A DNA stretch of 61,174 nucleotides from Holophagaceae bacterium (GTDB lineage: Bacteria > Acidobacteriota > Holophagae > Holophagales > Holophagaceae), in the NCBI GenBank assembly GCA_025361125.1, contig JANYBM010000084.1, forward strand, positions 1 to 61,174, given 5' to 3'. This document shows positions 37,951 through 45,476 of the stretch, in pieces. The translations under genes and the position numbers were made by a program. Positions within the stretch are counted from its first letter, which is position 1. Each line of letters opens with the position of its first letter. The notes under the pieces were generated by a model that ran no database searches, was not told where the DNA came from, and worked only from the letters and a program-made list of their open reading frames with translations.

Positions 37951-39125
37951 ATGCGATTTTCGATCAGGTTTTCACTCGCTGCCAGTTTCGGCGCGGCGCT
38001 TATGGCGCAGGCTACGACTCCTGGGCTGACTATGCCGACCCTAAAATGGAGAGGGTCCATCTGGGCTTCAGCCGTCACCCAAAACCAAGAAAGCATCGAC
38101 GGTTCCCTGGTCTTCCGCCCCATCGAAGCGGGTCAAAGCCAGTTCACGCTGGATGGTGTGATGGTGGGTGCGGATGCCACCTTCGCCAAGGGCTGGTCGG
38201 CCAAATTCACGCTGTTGGCAGGCCAGGTTGGGAAGGTTATTCAGACCACCACTGACGATACAGGCACTTTCGCGGCCGTAGAGGCCATGGTTGCCTGGAC
38301 GGGTGAGCGTGACACCCTCCGGGTGGGCCGAATGATCACGTTCATCGGGATGGAATTCCTGGATGGTTCTCAGGACGCCACCGCCAGCCGTGGCCTCCTC
38401 TTCAGCTTCGTGGATCCATTCGGACAAGTAGGCGTGAACTGGCATCACGCTTTCAATTCCACTTGGAGCTCTGATGTCTGGGCCTTTAATGGCGAGGACC
38501 GACTCAAAGACAACAACCACGGAAAGACGCATGCTTGGGTCTCACTTACAATCATAGGGGCTCGGTCGAAAGGTACCTCTCGGTCCACGCCTACCGAGGC
38601 CCCGAACAGGACGGTCTGGGAAGTACCTCGAACACGGGTGCCGAAGGCCGTCAGCGCGAGCGGGTCTGCGCGATGGGACAATGGATCTGGGGCAAGTCAA
38701 CGCTGCAAGGCGAGGTTTCCTTGGGCCAGGAGGCATTCCTTACCAACACCATCCTCGGCGCCACCACACCCGTCGTTGCCCAATGGAAAGGCTATGGACT
38801 CATCTACAAGATTGAAGTGGCCAATTGTGTCAGCCTCTTTGCTCGGATTGAGAATCTTACCGACGATTATGGTGTCAAGCTCTCCCTGGATCCCTCCATC
38901 CGGGAAGGCTTGGGGTTGAATGTTCCCGGCGCGGCCTTCGTAGGGCTGCAAGGGGCCGGGCTAAAGGCGCAATCCTATACTGTGGGCCTGGAAAAGAAGC
39001 ACGGTCCAGCTTTCGCGCGGATCGAGGTGCGGCAGGACCGGCTCAATCGGGATATCCCAGATGTGAAAGGCATTCAGTTCAAGGCTGGCTTCTCTGGAAC
39101 TGTGAGTATTGGCGCCAGTTTCTGA
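37951..39125 (+). pseudogene. Outer-membrane beta-barrel (BBP2-like porin), frameshifted
   Basis: The first frame (ATG 37951) has a signal peptide (MRFSIRFSLAASFGAALMAQ) and barrel strands through VGVNWHHAFNSTWSSDVWAFNGED. At about 38520-38535 the coding frame shifts by one base. It continues as GLTYNHRGSVERYLSVHAYRG to the C-terminal strand FSGTVSIGASF, whose final phenylalanine is the outer-membrane insertion signal. Together the parts make about 390 residues, as expected for the porin family. Either a mutation or a sequencing error splits it. Confidence 0.75.
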
Positions 39126-39172
39126 AGCTGCTTTTTTGTTTCAGTTTGCTTGTAAATGCTGTAGATAAATAA

Positions 39173-39271
39173 TGGTTGTTCTGTAATACCCCCTACGTTG
39201 TCCTCTTTCCGACATTAGGGTGGTGCTACAGAACAATCAGAAAAGCACTGGTTATTCTGTAACACCCCCTA
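39173..39271. repeat. Three copies of a 23-bp element, middle copy inverted
   Basis: Copies at 39173-39195 (+), 39216-39239 (-) and 39249-39271 (+) share a core of TGTTCTGTA/TATTCTGTA followed by ACCCCCTA. Copies 1 and 2 form terminal-inverted-repeat-like arms of a 67-bp unit. The cluster lies between the broken porin gene and exbD. It could be a mobile remnant or an array of regulator sites. Confidence 0.7.
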
Positions 39272-39297
39272 AACTGTAGCCAACGCTAAGGTTTCCC

Positions 39298-39717
39298 ATG
39301 TCCTTTACTCCCGGTTCCAAGCACGGCCAGATGGCGGACATAAACATGACGCCGATGATTGATGTGATGCTGGTGCTGCTCATCATCTTCATGGTGGCGG
39401 CGCCCATGCTCACTACGGGTGTGGATGTGAATCTGCCAGAAGCAAAAACTGGCAAAAGCCTGGAATCCGAGGCGCTGACGGTGACCATGACCGACGATGG
39501 CCGCATTCAATTCGGAAAGGCTTTTGTCCAGCTGGGTGTGCTGCAAAAACAACTGCGTGAGCAAGCCAAGCTGGACCGCAAACGCCCGGTGATGGTGCGG
39601 GCGGATCACAATCTGCCCTATGGCCGAGTTATCGCGGTCGTAGACAGCATCCGCGAGGCGGGCTTTTCGCAAGTGGGCTTCGTCACCCAAGCCTCCTTGG
39701 AAGCAGAAGGCAAATAA
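39298..39717 (+). CDS. exbD: ExbD/TolR family protein
   Basis: 139 residues. A single N-terminal transmembrane helix with MADINMTPMIDVMLVLLIIF includes the conserved proton-relay aspartate (MIDVML). The rest is the periplasmic ExbD/TolR domain ending RVIAVVDSIREAGFSQVGF. With ExbB or TolQ it would form the proton-motive-force motor for TonB or Tol. No ExbB/TolQ gene precedes it here. Its stop overlaps the start of the TonB-like gene by one base. Confidence 0.93.
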   Translation: MSFTPGSKHGQMADINMTPMIDVMLVLLIIFMVAAPMLTTGVDVNLPEAKTGKSLESEALTVTMTDDGRIQFGKAFVQLGVLQKQLREQAKLDRKRPVMVRADHNLPYGRVIAVVDSIREAGFSQVGFVTQASLEAEGK

Positions 39718-40547
39718 TGAGTCAGGAACTCTACGTCCTTCTCCAGGAGCGCGCGGCGCTGGGGAGGATTCGCCTTCCGGTGGCCATGGCTTTGGGTGGG
39801 GCGGTGCTCAGCGTGCAAATTGGCCTGGTGGCCCTTTCGATCTTTGTGGGGCAGAACCATAGCGAGACGCCCGAACCTAAAAAGGTCACCTGGGTGACTC
39901 TGCCGGGGGTTGCACCCACTGGACCCAGTGGCGGCAGCGGCCCCCAAGTCCAGGGAGACACGGGCCAGCGCCTTCGTCGCGTGGAAGAAGTGGCACCCAA
40001 AATCACTGAGCGGCCTGCGGGCAAGATCCCCGACACGATGGGAAACACCAAGGCATCAGCACCCCTCAAGGGCAAGAATCCCGATGCTTCAAGCAAAGGA
40101 AAAAGTGCGGATTTTTCGAAAGGCAAGACTGCCGCGGTCAATCCAAAGATCGGGGCCGCAGGACAGGGCGACGGCAGTGGAATTGGCGTCGGTGTACCTA
40201 TTCCAGGCCTTCGGGCCAGCAGCGCGTCCGATGGTGGATCGGGTTTGGTGGGCGGTCTAGATCAAGGCAATTTCCCTTATGCGTGGTACGTGCAAAATAT
40301 GCAGAACACCATCATTCGCAACTGGAGCCGCACCACCAATGCTCAAGGTCGCGTGGGCGTCTACTTCCGCATTCTGAGAGACGGCACACTGGAGGGTTGG
40401 AAGGTGGAAAGCCCCAGTGGCAATTACGCCCTGGATCAAAGCGCCATGAACGCCGTGCGCCGAACCGGCCATATCCCCCCGTTGCCGGATGATTTCCAGG
40501 GCAATGAACTGGGCGTGCATTTCTGGTTCACGTACTTGGGGAATTGA
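39717..40547 (+). CDS. TonB/TolA-type energy transducer
   Basis: 276 residues. A membrane anchor lies at about residues 15-41 and is followed by a long proline/glycine/lysine-rich spacer with repeated KGK stretches. The C-terminal globular domain (about 190-276) has NTIIRNWSRTTNAQGRVGVYF, LRDGTLEGWKVESPSGN and AVRRTGHIPPLP. These are typical of TonB_C/TolA_C domains that span the periplasm and contact outer-membrane receptors. It is translationally coupled to exbD. Confidence 0.88.
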   Translation: MSQELYVLLQERAALGRIRLPVAMALGGAVLSVQIGLVALSIFVGQNHSETPEPKKVTWVTLPGVAPTGPSGGSGPQVQGDTGQRLRRVEEVAPKITERPAGKIPDTMGNTKASAPLKGKNPDASSKGKSADFSKGKTAAVNPKIGAAGQGDGSGIGVGVPIPGLRASSASDGGSGLVGGLDQGNFPYAWYVQNMQNTIIRNWSRTTNAQGRVGVYFRILRDGTLEGWKVESPSGNYALDQSAMNAVRRTGHIPPLPDDFQGNELGVHFWFTYLGN

Positions 40548-40569
40548 TGCGGGCTGTAAGCAGCATGCT

Positions 40570-40600
40570 GTGAGCAGGTGAGCAGGTGAGCAGGTGAGCA
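40570..40600. repeat. 8-bp tandem repeat GTGAGCAG, nearly four copies
   Basis: Four tandem copies (the last incomplete) sit between the convergent tonB-like and SDR genes. A short-sequence repeat of this kind outside a coding region is probably neutral or a slippage site. Confidence 0.8.
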
Positions 40601-40634
40601 ATGGTCCGCTTGAGACGTGCCCAACGTTCGCCTC

Positions 40635-41477
40635 CTACAATCCGTAGCTTCGTCGCAGTATCCACTCCCACACTGCGGCTGGAAGCACTGCCTTGGCCCA
40701 CCCCGCCAGCCGAGCTTCGGGGCGGATCAGGATCCGGCGGGGTGGATGTTTTTGTGTGAGCGCTTTCAAGATGCAACGAGCGGCCTGCTCGGGGCTTCCT
40801 GCAAAATGTGCTGCCTGCTTTTCGCGGGTCTTCAAGAAGTTGGTGAGAACCCGTTCGTATCTGGTTCCTTTGACTCGCTCCGGTAAATCCCCCCAGGCAC
40901 CTGCGAGGGTGGCGCGGAAGGAACTGGCCACTGCGCCGGGTTCCACTAAAACCACAGGAATTTCTTGCCCGATTTCCAGCCGCAGTGTCTCTGCCAGTGC
41001 CACCACCGCGTGCTTGGATGCGTTGTAGGGCCCTGCCAATGGAATGCTCAGGCGGCCCAGCATGGAGGCTACGTGGATGATGCGGCCTTCGTCCTTCAAT
41101 GCATTCTTGCGGATGAGCGGAAGGAACGCATTCGTGACGGCCTGGAGCCCCACCACATTGGTTTCGAATTGTGCCCGCAATTCCTCTGGCCGAATTAATT
41201 CAAGCGGTCCCATCTGGCCGTAGCCTGCGTTGTTGATCAGGGCCACGAGTCGCAACCCCGCACATGCGGTCACAGCAGAATTGATGCTCTCTGCAGAGGT
41301 AACGTCCAGGCTGACTCGCCGCAAATCCCCGCCAGCCGGCAGATCAGCCAGATCAGCCGGACGGCGGGCAGTGGCCACCACGCCCCAAGCCGCATCCCTG
41401 CAAACGCTTACCAGGGCTTTACCTATGCCCGATGAGCAACCAGTGATGAGAACCCAGGGTCGGGAGGCTTCAGGCAC
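40635..41477 (-). CDS. Short-chain dehydrogenase/reductase
   Basis: 280 residues from GTG 41477. The Rossmann glycine motif TGCSSGIGKAL, the NNAG loop (LINNAGYGQMG), the catalytic serine region HVASMLGRLS and YNASKHA (Tyr/Lys) are all present. It is an NAD(P)H-dependent oxidoreductase of unknown substrate. The start overlaps the upstream small exported protein gene by eight bases. Confidence 0.9.
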   Translation of the reverse strand: MPEASRPWVLITGCSSGIGKALVSVCRDAAWGVVATARRPADLADLPAGGDLRRVSLDVTSAESINSAVTACAGLRLVALINNAGYGQMGPLELIRPEELRAQFETNVVGLQAVTNAFLPLIRKNALKDEGRIIHVASMLGRLSIPLAGPYNASKHAVVALAETLRLEIGQEIPVVLVEPGAVASSFRATLAGAWGDLPERVKGTRYERVLTNFLKTREKQAAHFAGSPEQAARCILKALTQKHPPRRILIRPEARLAGWAKAVLPAAVWEWILRRSYGL

Positions 41478-41784
41478 CTTTCTTCTTTTTCGTCGGTGCG
41501 GTTTTGGGTTCAGCCTTCGCGGGGGCGGTCTTGGATTCCACGGAGGTGGCGGTCATGGCGTAGTACACGGTCACTTTGTCGCCTTTCTTCAGGCTCTCGG
41601 CTCCCTTGGTGCCTTTCGGCAGATTGATCTGGAAGGCTTCACTCCCTTTGGTCACGGTGATGGTATCAGCGCTGATATCGGTGATGGGACCCGTGACCTG
41701 ATAGTTCTTGGCACCGGCGGCGTAGCCAAGGATGGCACAGGCCAGCAGGCCTCCGGCGATGAGGATGGAAGATCGAACGCGCAT
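41470..41784 (-). CDS. Small exported protein of unknown function
   Basis: 104 residues from ATG 41784, just after a GGAGG. An N-terminal hydrophobic segment (about residues 6-22) is a signal peptide or anchor. The middle is a small beta-rich domain (DISADTITVTKGSEAFQINL, LKKGDKVTVYYAMTATSVES) that looks like an OB-fold-type module. The tail is a lysine/proline/alanine-rich low-complexity stretch ending KKKKGA. No specific family is recognised. Confidence 0.65.
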   Translation of the reverse strand: MRVRSSILIAGGLLACAILGYAAGAKNYQVTGPITDISADTITVTKGSEAFQINLPKGTKGAESLKKGDKVTVYYAMTATSVESKTAPAKAEPKTAPTKKKKGA

Positions 41785-41938
41785 ATGCGCCTCCAAAAAA
41801 GGTTGGGACTTGAGGTGAAGTACTTAGCAAGCTCGGGAGAGTTTAGCAGCCGTTTTAAAACAGCCAGTGCTTTTCTGGTTGTGTTGTTGCAGCTGCCTAT
41901 GGGGATCGCACCAGCGAGATGGGGGAAGGGCAATGATG

Positions 41939-42811
41939 TCACCGTTGCCACTGCGAGCTAGCACTCCCACCACCAACGCCACCCGCCACCACGTTATTTT
42001 CAAAATCATTGAAGAGAATCTCGAAAGTGTCCGGGTCATCCCACATGATCCAATGCCAGGTGTCCACAAAGTAGGAAACATTGAGCTTGGAAATGCCCTC
42101 AAACCCTAGTTGTTTTAAGGACTCCTTTTCCTTGGTGGGGTCTGGTAGGACCGTGGAGGCGAACAGCGTCACGGGCACCTTGATGGAGGTGGCTCGAGCC
42201 CCCAGCGAATCGCTGCCGAGCGCCCGGAGGTAAGCCTTGAGCACGGGTACTTGAACTTTCAAAGCGTCTCTGAGCAGTCTTGCTTTCTGGGCATCGCCTT
42301 TGCAAAGCCCACCGAAAAAATCCCCGAGAGCCACGCTGGCATTGGTGTCCAGATCCTTTTCCAGTTTGTCCGTGAAGGTTTTGGGAATGGTGGATAAGGT
42401 ACTGTCCACGAGAATGATTCCACGAACGGCTTTGGGGTCCGCCAGGGCGACGCGAATTGCGATGGACCCACCAATGCTGTGGCCCACAAGGAGTACCGGT
42501 TCGATTTTTTGCTTGCGGATGAGCTTGGCGATTTCGTCACCAATGGCATCCAGATCCGCCGCCCCCTCTTTCAAAGGTGGGGCGATGCTCTTGCTGTCCC
42601 CATGTCCTGGCAGATCCACGGACAATACGGTGTGGTCCTTTTTCAGGCGCTTGGAAATCTCAGCCCAGGCATCCCGGTTGCCGCCGAATCCATGGAGCAG
42701 CACCACGCCCGGGCCCTTGCCTTCTTTCTTGAAACCCAAGTCAGCAGCACCCATGGGCGTTACAAGGGAAGTGAGCAGTGATGTCAGGGCTACCGCAAGT
42801 AAAGGTTTCAT
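41939..42811 (-). CDS. Exported alpha/beta hydrolase
   Basis: 290 residues with a signal peptide (about residues 1-23). The oxyanion HGFGGNRDAW, the nucleophile elbow VGHSIGGSI and an acid in the following strand are visible; the likely catalytic histidine is in TWHWIMWDDP. It belongs to the general lipase/esterase-like family. The C-terminal tail is glycine/serine-rich. The substrate is unknown. Confidence 0.85.
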   Translation of the reverse strand: MKPLLAVALTSLLTSLVTPMGAADLGFKKEGKGPGVVLLHGFGGNRDAWAEISKRLKKDHTVLSVDLPGHGDSKSIAPPLKEGAADLDAIGDEIAKLIRKQKIEPVLLVGHSIGGSIAIRVALADPKAVRGIILVDSTLSTIPKTFTDKLEKDLDTNASVALGDFFGGLCKGDAQKARLLRDALKVQVPVLKAYLRALGSDSLGARATSIKVPVTLFASTVLPDPTKEKESLKQLGFEGISKLNVSYFVDTWHWIMWDDPDTFEILFNDFENNVVAGGVGGGSASSQWQR

Positions 42812-42853
42812 GGCAAGAAGGATGCGCTTTTCTAGAATTCTGACAAGACCGAA

Positions 42854-43405
42854 TCAGTACATCTGTTTATTCATGCCTTTCATGGTCCCCCTTTCACCGG
42901 CGCCGGAGTGACCGCTGTCGGGATACATGGAGTGGTTCTTGGTGGGCAGTCTGCTCATTCCGAAGTAGATGAACAGGATGCAGACCCAAGCGAAGACGCT
43001 TGCCCAAACGGCCTTGCGGCCCTTGAAGACCGGTGTGAAATGCAGGTGCAACACGGCGCCATAGATGAGACAACTGACGAGGCCCAAGTTTTCTTTGGGA
43101 TCCAAGGCCCAGGTGTCACCCCGAGTGAATTTGGCCCAGAAGACACCTAGGATCAGGCCGCAGGCCAACAGCAGGAATCCAAAGCGGTTCCATTGTCGGT
43201 TCAGTTTTTCACTATTCATGTGCGTTGAGCCCATGGCTCGGGTCAAGAAGGAACCCGTTTCATACTTTCGATCTCCAGGGCTTGCCAGCGTCAGGATGCC
43301 CAGCAGGAAGGCCACGGTGATGCTCGCATAGCCCGCGAAGTAGAGCCCATAAGTGAGTTGGAGGACCCATTCGGCCTTGCTGAAGCTGGCGTAGAATTGA
43401 GCCAT
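42854..43405 (-). CDS. ccsA: CcsA/CcmC-type cytochrome c assembly protein, short form
   Basis: 183 residues from ATG 43405, whose A is shared with the resB stop codon. About four helices surround a derived heme-handling motif, FWAKFTRGDTWALDPKENLG; the typical WGxxWxWDPKE is shortened. Family members usually have 230-320 residues and six to eight helices, so this is a reduced version. It pairs with ResB to attach heme to apocytochrome c in the periplasm. The tail ends MKGMNKQMY. Confidence 0.75.
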   Translation of the reverse strand: MAQFYASFSKAEWVLQLTYGLYFAGYASITVAFLLGILTLASPGDRKYETGSFLTRAMGSTHMNSEKLNRQWNRFGFLLLACGLILGVFWAKFTRGDTWALDPKENLGLVSCLIYGAVLHLHFTPVFKGRKAVWASVFAWVCILFIYFGMSRLPTKNHSMYPDSGHSGAGERGTMKGMNKQMY

Positions 43406-45465
43406 CAGGCCTCCTTCGCCGTGGTATGTGCTGCATCGCGGCGCTTCAAGATCGGCTTCAAATAGAACATCCAAACGATGCCGACGATAAGCATGAAAAA
43501 CCCCACGTAGACCAGCCAGAGACCCGGTTCACGAACCACCGTGATGCCGCTAACATTGGGGTGGTCTGGGGTGCAGTTGCCCTGATAGAACCAGTGACCT
43601 TGGAAGATCAGTGGATCATTGACGCTTACGATTTTTTTCGCGAGCTGGTTACCCGCAGCGTCAAGCACCACCAATTCCGAATGGAAATCCTCTGGCTCGG
43701 TGTCCTTGGCCTTGTAAATGAGGGCAACGCTCTGGTCGAAAAAAGTCTCCGGTTTGGGAAGCCCATCGGCGGCATCAGGGGCAAGGCCGTCTAACCATCT
43801 TTCCTCGCTTCGACCGGAGCCTGGATCCCATAGCTTTAGTCTCATCGCGGGTCGTTCGAATTTGAGCGCTTCTTTGGGATCGGGGTTGGGCACGAAGGCA
43901 GGCACGTATTCCGCGTTGTCCAGGGTGGCCACGGCCGTAGCCGAGAGGCCCTTCTGCACGATGAAGGGCTTGTTGAGGTGGAAGGGCTCGGAGCGGGTCA
44001 CGCGACCATTCTCAACCAGGCGAATGAACCGGTCCTCGCGGGTGAATACAACAAAACGTGACTGTGTTTCTTCGCCCTCGCGCACATAGCGAAGACTGAG
44101 GCCTTTGGGCAGGTTGGGCGCGTTGAGCTGATCCGAAAGCCTAGGGTCCCTGGCACTGAGCAGCACCCGGCGAGGGGAAGCACTGGCTTCACCGAGGCTC
44201 AGCTCCAGCCATGGCTCCACCGGGGCTGAGCTACGGCTGGTAGCGTGGGGGGTGCCGTCCTTGTCTTTCACCACAGCGAAATCCGGATAGACGTTTTCGA
44301 CTTTCATTTTGAGGTCTGGAAATTCAATGACAGAGCCAACTTTGGCAACGTGTATCGTGGTCTTGCCCAGGAAAGTGAGGGAAACTGTTTCCGCTCTGGG
44401 TGGCCTGGGCCGCAAATGATTCAGGAGCCCGGTGGTCCACCGATCCTGGTACACCACAGCAAAACGGCCACCAGGTTCGTCCCGGCGCGAAGCCTTTTCC
44501 TGACGCGCAAAGAGATCTCCGATGACAGGTTGCGGCGCGCCAATACCAAGCATCACTTGCAGTGCCGGGTTCTCCGGTGCGTTCGGATTGTTGACGACCC
44601 TCCCCACCTCTACGGCGTTGGGAATGATCTGTTCCACGGAAAAGTGAAACTTCGAAAGCGGTAGCTGGGCCTTCATGCCCTGGTGCGCTTCGTAGGTCAT
44701 CGGATTGTTCTCGAAGCCCCCGTGGCCATCGGGTTCAACAAAGGCATACAGCTTGAATTCCGGGGCATGCTTCTCGGCCGTGAACTGGTTGAGCTGGATA
44801 CGGAAATCAGGCAGCAGATACGGCTCCTTGGAACCTGGTTGCAGGTTATTCATCTTGTAGAACTCAGTGGTGGGTTCACCTGCCTTCAATTCTTGGAAGG
44901 CCCGTACATAGCCGAACTTGCCCCACAGCGCACCCAACAGGATCACCGGCATGGAAATATGGACCAGGAGGAAGCCTATTCGATGGGCAGGATAGGGCCG
45001 CCGTTTCCAAGCCACCGCGAGCATCGAGAGGGCCAGCAGTGAAAGGAGGGCAGAAAACCAGAGGCTGCAGTAAAGATCTTCGGAATGCGTCCAGAAAATT
45101 AGCTTGCGAACAAAAGAACCGTAAAACCGCCCATAGAAATCCGGAGATTCATCCTGCACTATCACCGTTCTGACAACCACCGCCAGGGCCATGATGAACA
45201 GCTGACTCACCGCGAATGAAACCGAGGTGAGGAGCTGATAGAACCAGCCTCGGCGGACGATGAAGGTTGCGCCATAAATGGCCGATGCAAGGGCCAAGAA
45301 GGCCGTTACCTGTTGCTTGGCGCTTAAGCCTTGCTTGTTGAGCAAGCTCTCCATGAGCATCCACAGCACCGCCCAAATGATCAGGGCGACGATTTGTGGA
45401 ATGGATCTCTGGTGGAATGGGTTGGTTGAGGAATCGTCTCTTGCCGCGGGGCTGGCTTCAGTCAT
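43405..45465 (-). CDS. resB: ResB-like cytochrome c biogenesis protein
   Basis: 686 residues. Several N-terminal helices (about residues 25-190, including WFYQLLTSVSFAVSQLFIMAL and SMPVILLGALWG) are followed by a large periplasmic region rich in beta strands, then a C-terminal GLWLVYVGFFMLIVGIVWMFY helix. ResB homologues hold heme or reduced apocytochrome for CcsA in System II. The gene lies between the ispH-ubiA gene (11 bases upstream) and ccsA (one-base overlap). Confidence 0.85.
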   Translation of the reverse strand: MTEASPAARDDSSTNPFHQRSIPQIVALIIWAVLWMLMESLLNKQGLSAKQQVTAFLALASAIYGATFIVRRGWFYQLLTSVSFAVSQLFIMALAVVVRTVIVQDESPDFYGRFYGSFVRKLIFWTHSEDLYCSLWFSALLSLLALSMLAVAWKRRPYPAHRIGFLLVHISMPVILLGALWGKFGYVRAFQELKAGEPTTEFYKMNNLQPGSKEPYLLPDFRIQLNQFTAEKHAPEFKLYAFVEPDGHGGFENNPMTYEAHQGMKAQLPLSKFHFSVEQIIPNAVEVGRVVNNPNAPENPALQVMLGIGAPQPVIGDLFARQEKASRRDEPGGRFAVVYQDRWTTGLLNHLRPRPPRAETVSLTFLGKTTIHVAKVGSVIEFPDLKMKVENVYPDFAVVKDKDGTPHATSRSSAPVEPWLELSLGEASASPRRVLLSARDPRLSDQLNAPNLPKGLSLRYVREGEETQSRFVVFTREDRFIRLVENGRVTRSEPFHLNKPFIVQKGLSATAVATLDNAEYVPAFVPNPDPKEALKFERPAMRLKLWDPGSGRSEERWLDGLAPDAADGLPKPETFFDQSVALIYKAKDTEPEDFHSELVVLDAAGNQLAKKIVSVNDPLIFQGHWFYQGNCTPDHPNVSGITVVREPGLWLVYVGFFMLIVGIVWMFYLKPILKRRDAAHTTAKEA

Positions 45466-45476
45466 AGGTCATGCTT

